Shown here piece after piece: positions 1-11,633 of a stretch of DNA of 64,000 nucleotides. The stretch spans positions 28,368,629 through 28,432,628 of the forward strand of contig CM073592.1 of NCBI GenBank assembly GCA_037074705.1, read 5' to 3'. The position numbers were made by a program, and so were the translations under genes. Position 1 is the first letter of the stretch. Every line of letters begins with the position of its first letter. Source of the stretch: Zhengitettix transpicula. Its lineage: Eukaryota; Arthropoda; Insecta; Orthoptera; Tetrigidae. Below the pieces are notes generated by a model. The model worked only from the letters and a program-made list of their open reading frames with translations, made no database searches and was not told where the DNA came from.

Positions 1-1608
1 TGTCTATTAACTCTATTTACATAGGATCACAAAATGATAAAATTTGTGAAGTCCTCAATTCAATATTTTTATGATTATATGTTGATTCTAAATTAAATTG
101 AAAAATTCATATAAATAATCTTGCAAACAAATTAAACTCAGTCACAAATGCTATAAGAATAATGTCAAAATGCAGTGGTCTCAACATCATAAACTATTTC
201 TTATCATAAGAATTAATTTTAGGTGTAACTCTTCAAGGAAAGACAAACTCAATATTTTTCATAAAAGGGTTGTCAAGTTTCTTCAAAAACATCTTGCAGG
301 TTTCTCTTGTTACTCTTGCATGCCAGTACATACTGTCTATTATGTTGTTTGGGATAAGAAACAGACACACATAGGTTCAAAATTTCAATACAAGAACAAG
401 TTTTAAAAACAAATCACTGTGAAGAACACAGAACATAGTATTACTATATTTAACCAGCTTGTACTCAACATTAAACAGTTGACAGATACCAAATTAAAAA
501 AAAAAGAACTTATATTCAATTAATCAACTGACAGAATTAGTTTAATATTAAAATATATCCAGTGTTAACTATATTATGTATATTTATAATTATAAGTTAG
601 TATTATAATTATTTACATTTACTCATTACACATCCTTGAAGCTCTCAGCTTCTCTACAGGGACTGCGGAATATCATCTAATACTATACAAGATGGCGGTG
701 GGCTCTACACTGCAGAAGTACTAAAATCACAGGACTTAAACTTAGATTTTCATGATAAAATTATAACATAATTAGTTAAAATTGAGATAACATAATGCAC
801 TAATACATCATCTCATTATTCTGTGCAATAAATTAGTCCAAAATATTTCAGATAATGCAAGAAAAATTCAGGATCAATGTAAAATAACTCAAAACTTCCG
901 AATGTTTTAAAAGACACTCAGATATTTAATATCACCTCTCAGTTTAAGCATTTATTTCTAAGTTAATTACATTATTCCGTTATTTTTAAAGGGCCACGGA
1001 GTCGAGCTCAGTTTTCGTAGAGAATGACTTGATTATAACAGGTTACTTGAAATCACACGTTTAAATTCCAACAAGTGGGAGCAATCCACAGGAATTTATC
1101 ATGTAATTGACTTGTCTCATTCCTCATCCTCAAATAGTTGAGATTAAATTCCAGGGTAGGCGGCATTTTCCTCCTGACACAGTGGAAATAGATACTTCAA
1201 CATTGGAACGCCATTTGCGTAATATTATTGTTTCTGCTTGGGAATTTCTTCGGCCATATCAACGGAAACATAACATTTACTTTGGCTAAGTTGTAATATA
1301 TGCAAACACTAGTGTACAAGCTGACTTTAAAACTGAAACATTTATTTAATGTATTGCGTTTGCTTTCCGCTGCTGAATAAATTACTTCACAAATGTGAAA
1401 ATAGCTTACAATAGTGGATGGAACTTGTAGCAACCACAGTGAAAACTCTGTAGAAACCTTGCATTAATGTGATGAAACAGTTAATAAAAGCATAGATCAA
1501 ACAGAATCTGAAATTATTTTTTTCTTTAATGTAGAAATTACAGTAATGAATTATTCTATTTATTGCGTTTCTATTCAAATATAATTTTTGTTAAAAAAAT
1601 ATTCTCTA
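1..1608. other. AT-rich DNA without recognisable gene
   Basis: AT-rich sequence with stop codons in all frames. The short frames at 170-406 and 1107-1289 have no recognisable domain and no codon structure I would trust. No repeat family found elsewhere in the window is visible here. The stretch ends where a Helitron begins at 1609. Confidence 0.6.
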
Positions 1609-2195
1609 CTAGCTGGGTGCCCGGCGTTGCTCGTGTACTTATTTATATAAACTCGAAAAAGTATTTAATTACTTAAATATATTCCTCGAGTATTTCAGGA
1701 TATAATCGTCACTCAGTCTTCATACATTACGAAATATTACATTGATGAAATTGTTAGCTAGACTCACAACTAATACAGCGCGAAAATTAACTTATATTTT
1801 ACGCAAGGATGGTAAAGTAATTCGTATTCTTCTTTATTACCATTCGATGGAGTATTGCTGTATAAAATTATACTTTTTATTTAAAGAACATATTTCTGCT
1901 TTATTTCATTCCTAATAAAGGAAATATTTCCTTTGTTCGTTGCGTAGTAACGTCTTTCTCTCGCGTGACGTCATTGTCTCTTGGCGCGCAGTAATTCAAT
2001 ATTTAATGATCACGGTTTTTAATTATAATTCTTTCCACACGTAAGCTAGGCGTTTCTCACCCTCACAGTACCGTTTCTCGTATTTTGAAGAATTTGTGTA
2101 CCAATTTTTGTTGCATTCTGTCCACGCGATAAAATTTGTATAAAGAACAACGTAAATACATACATACAAATATACATCCTTTTTTATTATATAGA
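1609..2195 (-). mobile_element. Non-autonomous Helitron, family A
   Basis: 587 bp copy read on the minus strand. Its 5' end is TC (complement of 2194-2195), preceded by A (2196 is T on plus). Its 3' end is CTAG (1609-1612), followed by T. Just inside the 3' end is the GC-rich segment GCCGGGCACCCAGCTAG, typical of Helitron 3' ends. The interior is shared with the copies at 11634, 21425, 28678 and 32409: a GTAT-type run near the 5' end, then a block with a GTGACGTCAC-like palindrome region. No Rep/helicase coding is present, so it must be mobilised in trans. Family assignment rests on terminal structure and on the nested insertion at 30980. Confidence 0.85.
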
Positions 2196-3500
2196 TTCCG
2201 TACGAGAGATGAATTGTAAATTTATATTACATCATATCAGCTCATTTTGTAGAGTTACATTCATCTATAAATACAGTAGCCTCTTCTTTTTAACCAATAA
2301 AAACACGTCAGAATTTTTTTTAATTGTATTTAGTGTAAATCAATACGTTTCTACCTAATTACGTTTTCTTGTACACATTTCTAAATTTCAGTTTAATTAT
2401 TAGGTCTTCATCAATTTTTATTCTCTATTCAACACCATCATCAAACCTAGAAAGCGATCAAAAATTTAAAATACTAGTAGGATACACGAATTCTTTTTTA
2501 TTTTGTAAAGAAGGTCTGCTGCTTTATTTTGTTTCAGTTACGAAATTAAATGTGATAAATCGAAATATCTTCAGTATTATCGTTGCTGTTGAATAATATT
2601 ACACTTTTAATTTATTTTAATCCGATGCTGTAGTTTTAACGCACTACAGTGATTTCCGAATCACAGGCCACAACAAAGGAACGAGGTTCGTGTATCTACA
2701 TTTCAAAAATCTTTTTATATCTTTTTGATCGTTATGGTTGGCTCCACTGTTGTAATATTCCGCGTTGGAGAAGATCAAACGCAGATAAAATTAGAGTTGT
2801 TGAACCATAAATTCTTCGCATTCGTTGGTCAACAAATCTATTACAGCAGATGAGCTGTCAGTTCTGGTCAATGATCATATGCGTTCCTTCGTACTTACCA
2901 ATAAATTATGTTGCCAGTTGGGCCTAAAATAATACCATCGATAATTTATGTTACCCTCCTAATTTCTTTTGGAGAAAAGCCGAAATGGCAACTCGTCCAA
3001 TTCCTCAAATGAAACGTCACGGTTCAAAATAATCATATTCTACCAGCTATGAAAGAACGTAAATGTAAGACATATATTTTAGTCTCACGGTCAGGTCCCA
3101 CAATAAACCAACAGTTGGAATTATTTTCATTAATCGTTACGTAAAACAAACAAAAAAGGTCAAAATCTCAGACTCAAATAATTTAAGTGACTTGACGATG
3201 GCGTTTAAACGCTAAAGTAGAATAAGTCAATGTTCCACATCACTAAAAGTATGCATGTAGGTAGAATGTAGAAAAAAACAGGCAGTCATCAACTAGAATT
3301 CGTCAGAGTGAAAACCTTTATTTTCGAGAAGCAAAAAATTGAGCCTCACCTTGCACAGTTTATCTAAAACTCATCGTTAATTCATAAAGACTTATTAAAT
3401 TAACTTATTGATGACAGCTTCTGAAATACTATTATAAGGCACTTTTGTCTGTCTTCAAAGAGCCAAAATTACTTAAAGTGAGACTGAAATACAGAACTGT
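2196..3500. other. AT-rich DNA without recognisable gene
   Basis: No domain, RNA gene or repeat family recognised. The frame at 2369-2596 is a low-complexity hydrophobic translation of AT-rich DNA and is not credible as a gene. Confidence 0.55.
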
Positions 3501-3633
3501 GACCAGTGCAGTTGTGTCTCTCTAGGCTGCTGTTCTTCGCACCTGACGAAAGGGACAAGGATCCCAGAAACGTTGTGTGATACTTATATATTACCCTTTT
3601 TTGTCTGTCTTGGCTATCTTTATTATTCTTTAA
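3501..3633 (+). mobile_element. Family F short interspersed element, single unit
   Basis: About 130 bp, matching the units at 5249, 14490, 14651 and 15154. It runs from CAGTGCAGTTGTGTC through CTGACGAAAGGGACAAGG and CCAGAAACGTTGTGTG to a TTTGTCTGT...CTATCTTTATTATT tail. The GGGA/TCCC pair between CTGACGA and GAAAC can form a small stem. No inverted partner is visible next to this copy. The class is unknown; inverted pairing of other copies recalls foldback or Penelope-like debris, but this is inference. Confidence 0.6.
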
Positions 3634-4419
3634 AAATACGAAAAAGTTTTCATCGCGATAACAAACAGCAATTAAAAACCACTTTAAGAGTTTCGAGGCC
3701 TCTCCGAAATGACGTCATAATCTCGATAAACTCGGTGCTTATTGTTACAGCGTTCGAGTAGAGTGTAAACACACAACACCGCCATTGTCGTTTATAATAT
3801 ATATTTTTCCCCACTTGTATATATTAAACATTGTGTCATAAATATTTGCAAACGTCGATGTAAATTTTGAAAGATAAATATGTACTATTGAAGTTGGGGT
3901 TAATCGTAAATTAGTTCCATTGTCCTCTGTTTCAGTTCAATTATTGAGGCGTCACAATTTTCAATAAGTGTAGAATAATAAAATTTTATGAAAACCATAT
4001 TTGTTTATCCTTTTATTTTGTTTTGTGATTCAATTGAACTCGATGTTTTCCGAATCATCTAACTGAATAGTTCATTAAGTTATCAAAGTTATAGTTTTAT
4101 GTTAAAAACCTTTTTAAATCATTACGATTTTGAATATCTAATTTTTTTAATTTTTATTTAATTTTTTTCTAAACCTCAATTCGTAATAGTATATAATTGA
4201 AATAAGAGAAATCAAAAATGAAAATCAACTGAAGTCTCATGAGGCATTTCTGAGTTGTACTCTTTGAAAAGGCGCCGGGTTTATATATGCAGGCTTGCTT
4301 CTATTAAGGTTCCATTATGTAGTGTTAGTATGCAGAAATAGGTAACGTTTGCATTTTACATATCGTTCTTTGCAGTTGATTTTTGGAAATGTCTAAACGG
4401 TAAGCAAACTAAAGATGAG
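3634..4419. other. AT-rich DNA without recognisable gene
   Basis: No gene, RNA gene or repeat recognised. Long AT-rich stretches contain poly(T) and poly(A) runs around 4140-4170. Confidence 0.5.
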
Positions 4420-4760
4420 CGAGAGCCTCGCAATGCGTAAGTCGTAGTTTTAAGGGGCAAATACGGAGCTGCGGCCCTGTGTTAGTCCTGGGTGGGGATA
4501 GCAAGAAGCCCTCAGGCACTCCTGCTTAAACTCCATAGCAACTGTGTTCCTCCGACCCGAAGACCATACTGTAACAGAGGTAATCCATGCCGCATTACTG
4601 ACCATTAGCGACCATTAAGGATAGTCAAGGGGTTTACCTCCGAGAGGGGGAGTAACAGGCACTATCCTAGTCCTATTGTGTCCCAACACGGGGGTACATG
4701 CCTCGATAATTATTATTTACCACGGTGTTGTGACCAATTACAATCCTCCGATAGGATATT
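4420..4760. other. Unclassified GC-rich patch
   Basis: This roughly 340 bp block is distinctly more GC-rich than its flanks, for example GGAGCTGCGGCCCTGTG, CTCCGAGAGGGGGAG and CAACACGGGGGTACATG. No open frame of useful length and no tRNA-like box A/box B pair were found. It does not match family C, which has similar composition. It could be a copy of another interspersed repeat represented once here, or a decayed retroelement fragment. Confidence 0.4.
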
Positions 4761-5248
4761 AAATTTGCACCGTAGAAATTCCTGAAAATATGTTGGTTTT
4801 TTTATTTTGGTTTCGGCTAACTCCCCGCGGAATGCTGGGCTTGCATAGATTTTTTCAACGACGGCCACGTGTGGTTTCAAGTGCACAAAGCATGACTACA
4901 CGTGGTCACAGAGCAACCATCCATATCAAATATCGTGGTCTGTTACCACGGACATCCGCGTAAAAAAAAGGACGCATCGTCGATTTCGTTTTTCAATAAA
5001 ACATGTACATGTTAAAAATATGTATAAATATCACGTACGTAACCTGGCCTACAAACCTTGCGGAAATTATTACAGATGCGAGCCAAAAACTATCAATATT
5101 TTGCAAAATCAAACATAAGGACCATAGAACATGTATGTGGAAATACTACGCGGTTACGACGAAAACTTGAACAACTTACATGAAGACGTATACATCTGCT
5201 GGAGCAGTCTAAGAAAACCTGACAAAGCGTAAAAGAAGTGAATTACAT
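4761..5248. other. AT-rich DNA without recognisable gene
   Basis: No gene or repeat family recognised. A short GC-richer stretch at 4820-4970 contains CACGTG-type words (CACGTGTGG, CACGTGGTC), but nothing larger that can be named. Confidence 0.5.
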
Positions 5249-5341
5249 AATAAGAAAGATAGCCAAATAAAGTGATAATATAAATACCACACAACGGTTC
5301 TAAGAAGCGCTTAGAGCGACACAACTGCACTCGTCAGATGG
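5249..5341 (-). mobile_element. Family F element, internally deleted
   Basis: Minus-strand copy of the family F unit. It shows the complement of CTGACGAGTGCAGTTGTGTCGC at its right end and AATAAGAAAGATAGCC at its left end. The CTGA...GAAAC middle is mostly deleted, leaving ACAACGGTTCTAAG. No inverted partner is visible. Confidence 0.55.
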
Positions 5342-5532
5342 CAAAACTCCACATGTATTGAAAAATATTTTCTGTCCAAATTAGAAGTGCTAATCATTTA
5401 ATTGGTTAATCTGATTTTTTTCCCCATTATTTTTAATTAATCATGTATATTACAATCACAGTTGATGTTTTAAAAAAATGGTGATTTAATTTATTTTTAA
5501 CACCATGCGGGACAAACTATTAGTTAATATAT

Positions 5533-6495
5533 TGTAGTAATTGGTAATTAAGACATTGTGCTAATTGGAAAGTTGGATTGTAGACGACTCATTATTAGTG
5601 GATATAGAGTGGACGCCGCAACAAGGCGGCAATGCAAAGAAAGTATTGTTGTCGATCGGCTGAGAATTTTACGCGCTCAAAATTTACGAGACGAGGAGTT
5701 CAGTCAGGCATAGAACAGCGAGGTGTATAGACCAGAAAATTCATATTATTAAAAGTTTTGCAGTCGGGTAGCGGACCGCAAATAGAAAAGTTTGATAGCA
5801 GTCACAAACAGGCTTTCAAAGATTGAAAAGTAAAGCAATCTTCAGTCGGGAAGAAGAGAGTGAAAACTAATGTTGTAATCGGTGGCCGAGCATAAATTCA
5901 ACCTGCTGGCCATAGACAAACCAATGAAGTACATTTTCAACTAAAGTCACGAGATCTGCAAATCCAGGTTGCAGCAAAGCATCGAGAATCTACCAATTTG
6001 TGTTAGACCAACTAACAAAACTACGCGAATTAGAATTTGTTGACATTTAGAGTCTGTGAGTACTAGAATCAGTGATATCCCCAAATTTTGTGCACGAAAA
6101 GCCTAAAATGAGACCTGGGCGGCCGTAAGTAGAAAAACTTTAAAATCATATTGTAAACCGTTTTTAAAAGATAAAAGTCAGATCGTTCCTTAATTTTAAT
6201 TATTTAAATATCGATAAAATTAGATCGTTAATTCCTGATGAAATTTAAAACTGTTTAAATTCAATCTGTAGTATTATTTCTTCCACAACAAATTTCGTCT
6301 ATGTTTCAGACGCATTAACTTCCATAAAAGGTAAATGTAATTTTGATTGTATAAATTCAGCCAGTTATCAAACCCAGTTCAAGACCCTGAGATCCCAAAT
6401 ATTATTGTGTATTTAAAATTGTTAATAAATTTGTTTAATTGTTTTCCCTTAATAATCTTTTTATTTTAAAGCACCCACTTTAATTAATTATTACA
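5533..6495 (+). mobile_element. Solo LTR, family D (Ty3/gypsy-like), diverged
   Basis: 963 bp segment beginning TGTAGTAATTGG and ending ATTATTACA, with ATATAT on the left and ATATA on the right. These are the TG...CA ends and AT-rich target duplication expected of an LTR. It aligns throughout with the copies at 10132, 40709, 42894 and 53599, though it is the most diverged. It retains a GTAAGTAG splice-donor-like site at 6125, about 590 bp into the LTR, and an AAACCCAGTTCAAGACCCTGAGA block near the 3' end. No internal region adjoins it, so it is a recombination-derived solo LTR. Confidence 0.75.
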
Positions 6496-6615
6496 ATATA
6501 AATGTCGGTGTCTATCTTTGTGCTTGTAGCTTTGATTTCAGAGTTCGTCTGCGAAAAGAAGATAACGGTTATACATTTATACAAATCACTTATCGGGGGA
6601 GATATTTTAGAGCTC

Positions 6616-6664
6616 GGGAGGGAGAGGGAGAGAGGGAGGGAGAGAGAGAGAGAGAGAGTGAGAG
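6616..6664 (+). repeat. Purine-rich (GA/GGGA)n microsatellite
   Basis: Imperfect GGGA/GAGA repeat, purer towards the 3' side. It creates the arginine/glutamate run in an overlapping 69-residue frame, which I do not accept as a gene. Confidence 0.9.
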
Positions 6665-7078
6665 CTTATACGCAAGTCTTCCTAAAAAATAACCCCTTCT
6701 CTTTTTATTAAATTGGGAAACTTCGGCTCAACCAACAAGAGATCTCCTTTATTGGAATTTCTTGGTCTGAAACTTCCGAGCAAATTCGAGTTGAGAACAC
6801 TTCATCAATGAATTTCAATAATAGTGGGACGACAATATTAGAACTTTGGAGTGTGCATTGTTTTGTTTCAAAGGAACGTATTGCTTTCGCTGTCCATATT
6901 GATCCAGAGTCGATCTTATTTAAGTCAAACGCGCTTGTACTCCGCGTTTCGCCGAGAAAGTTGAACATATTGTCACAAGAAACTTTATTCCTTTATATTT
7001 TTGCAGCCGTGGAGGTGCTATTCGCTGTTAGGAAACAGAAGAAAGAATAAGATATCGGAATTACGATTCTTAAAAACC
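6665..7078. other. Single-copy-looking DNA with overlapping short frames
   Basis: Moderately GC sequence with short frames on both strands (for example 6808-7050 plus and 6708-6968 minus). They overlap antisense, carry no recognisable motif and run into family C sequence, so neither is supported as a gene. Confidence 0.4.
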
Positions 7079-7378
7079 GAGAGGGGTGTATGTTCCCGGG
7101 TCGCAGACGTTGTGAATACGACAAGAGTTGTCCGGTTTTCCCAATCGAACAGTCGGCCAGCTGCCTCCAGTCTACCGAAGGATGTGGACCAAGCACCCGG
7201 GGCCAGAACTGTATAATGCAGGTTTCTCTGGGAGTTTCCCTGCATAAGTAAAGGCGATTGCAGTGTCCTCAGGGAATGAGGGAATTGCCCAGGGAACATA
7301 GTTTACTCTTGGCTTCCTTGCTTTCCATTCCGTATCCCCACTTTCAATCCTTCCCTATGGTAATAAAGGGGAGAGAAC
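7079..7378 (+). mobile_element. Family C retroposon copy, old and diverged
   Basis: Aligns with family C from the GAGAGGTGTATGTTCCGGGG segment to the TATTAAAGGGGAG segment. Landmarks kept: GTCGGCCAGCTGCCTCC (7151 on), TGCAGGTTT, TTTCCCTGCAT and CCTATGGTAATAAAGGGGAG. Several internal deletions and substitutions make it the most diverged C copy here. The A-tail and the 5' hairpins are absent. Confidence 0.7.
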
Positions 7379-8412
7379 ACAAAGTTCTTACTATTGTTTA
7401 TTCTTGTTCGAATCTCTGTAGGTTTCTAACATTTTTTTTCAGCCAAATGTCCTGTTGGGATTCAATACAGAGGTCATAACTGTTTCTATACCAAGCATGA
7501 ATACTTCCTCCGTGCCAAAACCCCGTAAATTAATTAAATTATATTAGTTATGAAGCTCTCATTAATTCTTAAATGTTCTTTTCGTATTTAGTGATTCAGT
7601 CTCCTATTGTCATTCTCTTACAAAGGATTCAAATACGACATTCCACTTCGTAAACTCGATATCAATTTTTTTTTCTTAGTCGACGAAGTTCTTGTACACT
7701 AAGCGACGCCTGATTCCTGCGCACTTCATTATCCCTACCAACATAACATTTCATTTAGAACGACTGTTCGCAAATTTCAAATCAGTGAAATTCAATTATA
7801 TTTTGGTAATTCCCGACAGTGAGTATTAACTTAGCAATTACTCTTTGGAATTTAAAACATGGTCGTATACTTGTCAATGGTCTACCGTCTAATCCCCAGT
7901 CACTAAATTAAAATTTTAAACCGCGGCAAGACCTCAGGATAATCTCATTATCTGATAATTAGAAATGCAATGGTTAATTTTTATTGGTGGCAAAGCTTTC
8001 AAACTAAACTTTCACTGAGACGTGATTAAAAGGGACAAAAAGCTGTACAGTGATTTATGTATTTGTGGACTAACATGTGTGAAGTCACGAGAATAGGTGC
8101 AGGGTATTTTAGACGTCACGAGATCCAACAGATAGGGCATTATGGAGGAGGAAATAGACGGTGTTACACAGGCCAGAACCTTCCACTTGGCCCCGGCGAA
8201 GCGTTTCTCATCAGTCGACAATCTGTTAGGAACATTCCATCATACACTAAACTCTTATTACACGGGAGTAAGGCGCGTGCCATCCATATTCATCGCTTTG
8301 TTTGAGACATAAAATCCATAACATCTCCAGACGTTGTGACCATCAGCAATGCCTCCTCTTTACACTCTTTTATTTGTCAAACCGTTAAATACAAACTGCA
8401 CAGAAATAGTGA
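7379..8412. other. DNA without recognisable gene
   Basis: Mostly AT-rich, with a modestly GC-richer patch around 8060-8260. The overlapping frames there (8057-8305 plus, 8012-8221 minus) have no recognisable domain. Nothing else supported. Confidence 0.45.
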
Positions 8413-8684
8413 TTAAATTTTCACTTTTAAATAAAGTCTCTGTCCCTTTCCAACCGTTTTTGTCCACTTTTTAACAAGCGCATGTAGCCCACTGCGGTAA
8501 AAGCGTGGTCTCGCTTCCTGAGCCATCGACGCAACGGTGTCAGCTTCGTTACAGCGACGACTGACATCCACTGTTGCAACACCATAGACATTTTTCAGCC
8601 TTACATCAATGCGAATGGGCCTTTCACCTTCGCCATTAAAAAATACAATCCCAGAAGGCTGTCTAATACCTCAATGACAGCCAT
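8413..8684 (-). pseudogene. Mariner (Tc1/mariner) transposase relic, internally deleted
   Basis: On the minus strand an ATG at 8684-8682 starts MAVIEVLDS. After a small frameshift near 8655 the frame reads GIVFFNGEGERPIR, IDVRLKNVYG and VATVDVS, which resembles the N-terminal DNA-binding part of mariner transposases (usual form GE-P-EIH-RL-NVYG---VDVSTVRRW). After about 18 residues it continues as FYRSGLHALVKKW, the conserved C-terminal end (usual form FY--GI--LVKRW-KC). It stops at TAA (8415-8413). The catalytic DD34D core, some 250 residues, is missing, so the copy is dead. The deletion is in frame, so this resembles an internally deleted derivative more than random decay. Terminal inverted repeats were not located. 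Confidence 0.75.
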
Positions 8685-10084
8685 TTTGTAAGAGGCTGCA
8701 GTGCTGTCACCTGTTGACAAGTTGTTACTGCAATAAATTGTAGGAAAACATTTTGAGGAATAGAGCCGCATGCTAACGTATTTAAGGAAAAAAAAATAGT
8801 AGGCATTAGTTATTGATATTTTTAATCTTCGGAATTTATAATACGGCAGCTGATAATTAAAATAATAAAATTGCTCTAATAAAATGTTTTCTGTATCCTA
8901 GCTTTCTAATAAAAAACCAAGCATATTACTTCATTCCTATATTATCCCGTCCAGAATAACAAATTTCTAAATTGTATTTTAAATTATATAATCCGAATTC
9001 GTCAAAATTATCAAATTTATTGTTTTCTAAGATTTTAAATAACTAATTTATCTCTATTACGTTTTTATGTTACACGTGAGTTTAATATTGTCTCAACATG
9101 AGATCTGAATAAATAACAGCATCTACGAAATAGTAAGTGACCGGGATATTTTGTCCAATATTCTGTCACAAATATTAATATTTTTCTATTATACATACTT
9201 CAACCCGTTGAACGTTAATATTTGCAAAGTGGACTTTATTTTAAAATATCAAAAAAATATTTCGTAGCTCCAATATAATATTATAAAATATTAATTTACA
9301 CATCTGGAGTGTTACAAATAGAAATAAATGACAGATAATAGTGTATAATTGAAGCCAACAACAGTATATTAAATTTTTCTATTCATACAGAATGTGAATA
9401 AAAACGGATTTCAATTACTACACAAATGTGCCAGTTTAATTAGGCAACACTAATTAGAGTTATCATTACAATAAAATATTTTGTTGTTGCTAACAGCAAC
9501 TATGGGTTTTCACAGAAAGCAGAGTAATTGTTGTTTGTGGTCTAAGGAACTTCCAGGACACTTCAGTTATTTAAATTAATTATCCACAACGAATTATCTT
9601 TATGAAATTAGCAGCGACATGGCGCACGAGCTACGATCAAACATGTTATTTTGCTGAAATTTTCGCTCTCCCAGTTGTAATCATAGTATCATATATTTTT
9701 TAAAAATATATCTAAATGACGTATTACTGGAAATAAGTATCAACAACTGTGCTTATATTGGACAGAAACAGACTACACTAGGATAAATTATGAAGAGAAA
9801 AACATGACAGAGGAAGGGAGCTGGAAATAGTTAATTACTTTAATTCAATACATCCTTCTCTGTATAAAAATAAAAGCACAGTTGCTTAGTGAAACACCAA
9901 CAGCTCTGGCTAAGGATAGTGGACGAAGAAAAATTACCTCTGATCCTAATAGTTATGGCAGAATCGGGGAACTGACAGATTATTCACGATCTATATGGAC
10001 AGTATCATCTTTAGTTTTTTGTTATTATTGAAAGCTTCATATTATAATAAACTCTTTAATTATTATAACTCTTCAAGGGTTCAA

Positions 10085-10087
<3 letters not shown>
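8685..10087. other. AT-rich DNA without recognisable gene
   Basis: Very AT-rich, with no usable frame, RNA gene or repeat family recognised. The region from 8760 to 9480 is particularly poor in GC. Confidence 0.55.

Positions 10088-10131
<44 letters not shown>
10088..10131. repeat. (TA)n tract, left target of an LTR
   Basis: About 44 bp of uninterrupted AT dinucleotides lying directly against the TG end of the LTR at 10132. A second (TA)n tract follows that LTR, so the element appears to have split an AT tract. Confidence 0.95.
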
Positions 10132-10134
<3 letters not shown>

Positions 10135-11099
10135 AATAAACACTAATGATAGGCTTTTAAATGAAAAATTAATTAAATTTACAACCAGAAGATTTTTATT
10201 GTGGCAATAACTCAAACAATTACAAATTTATAATATTAGATTTCTCAGGTTCTTCACTGGGTTTGATAATGGACAAATCGATAATATTTATAATCTTATC
10301 AACAACAAATTACAATTGAAAGAAAAGAAGTTTACTCGTCAATTAAACTAGAACATTTAAAATGAGAACAAAATTAAAAGTGAAAAGATTGACTGTGATT
10401 AAGAATTTTAATCAAAAAGAAGAGAACGAAATCTGACGGCTATCTTTTAATTACGTTTACATAATTAATTGTTTCGTAAATTGTTACTCACGTCTGCCCA
10501 GCATTCCAGCGTACCTTTATTTTCGAGAACACTATTGTGGGTTTTACACTGCTTCTAAACTCACAGATTCTGAAACACATTTTTTTTATATATGTCGTCA
10601 GGAACTCGGGTGACCTTCCTTTCGTCATCTATCGGTTGACCACTCGCCTTAGGTGAATTCTACGATTCGTCGATTGGGTAGTCTTTATTGTTCCGGACTT
10701 AAACCGAAACTTTTGCTATTTCTGGCCGGCTATGGACACAAAACCTGCTTTTTGTGTGCATGTTTCGACGTTATACTTTTATGAATGTTCTACTTTGTCC
10801 TGCTAATTGCCACGCCTTTTGAAATCACCTTCCATGAACTGTTATACCTCGACGAGGTCTTTCCGTGCGAACTGTACTTCACCAAATCTTCCTGCGAACC
10901 GTTACTCTCAATGTCATACTGCGAACTGTTCTCGTTTCGCATTTTGAGCGCGCATACGCCATTTTGACGGACCTTCCGAAAATAGGAACAGTGCTTGGCT
11001 ACATTGTCGCTTCAAAGGCTCCTTTCGCTACAAAGAATTTCTCTAACAATTTAAATGATTAATTTCAATCAATTAATCTCTTAATTAATTGGCATTACA
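10132..11099 (-). mobile_element. Solo LTR, family D (Ty3/gypsy-like)
   Basis: 968 bp. On the plus strand it starts TGTAATAAACACTAATGAT and ends TTGGCATTACA, so on the minus strand it runs TGTAATGCC...TATTACA. (TA)n lies on both sides, consistent with an ATAT target duplication. It aligns end to end with 42894-43922 and so defines the true LTR end in that copy. A conserved GTGAGTAAC donor-like site (complement of 10483-10491) lies about 608 bp into the LTR. Short frames at 10785-11062 are antisense shadows. There is no primer-binding site or internal region. Confidence 0.85.
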
Positions 11100-11125
11100 A
11101 TATATATATATATATATATATATAT
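11100..11125. repeat. (TA)n tract, right target of an LTR
   Basis: About 26 bp of AT dinucleotides directly after the TACA terminus of the solo LTR. Partner of the tract at 10088-10131. Confidence 0.95.
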
Positions 11126-11633
11126 CGTATTAAATAAATAAACTTAAGATGGTTAATTAATTCATTGCTCTCGCCAATACATCAGCAAAGCAAAGCAACT
11201 CAACAAAAACAAAGATAAAACGAAACTAAAAACTAAACCAAAGATATACCCCCACTTCTTCTTATTATCATCCACTTGTAAATGTAATAAGTTTATTGCA
11301 ATATATTACGAAGTCCGTTACACGTCATAATTTCCTCCATTTCCATTACGTTGATCTATTCTTAATTGTAAATAACCTTTTAAAAATATATTTTATATAT
11401 GTGCTTTCGTCATTCACTTAGCCATATTCATCGGTTCCCTGGTTATGTACAATAAAATGAATTTTATTCGCATATATTTAAATTAAAATAATAATAAAAT
11501 TGTGTTTATATTTATACGTACCTAATATATACTAAAAGATACGTCCAGTCTCCAAGTGCGTGTCCCTCTGTATACTATATTTTTAACCTCATGCACTATC
11601 GGTACAATTTTGATCGATGGTGCATGATTACAA
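11126..11633. other. AT-rich DNA without recognisable gene
   Basis: No gene or repeat family recognised between the LTR/(TA)n unit and the next Helitron. Confidence 0.55.

Noticed and set aside
3541..3600. Hammerhead ribozyme in family F (CTGACGA, stem, GAAAC)
   Set aside because: The two core words and a stem between them are present. However, stem III would be only two pairs, no sequence after the possible cleavage site pairs with the bases before CTGACGA as stem I, and the closed-stem-I layouts fail too.
10785..11062. Two overlapping 60-65-residue frames in the LTR
   Set aside because: They lie antisense inside a solo LTR and are not conserved in the other four LTR copies.
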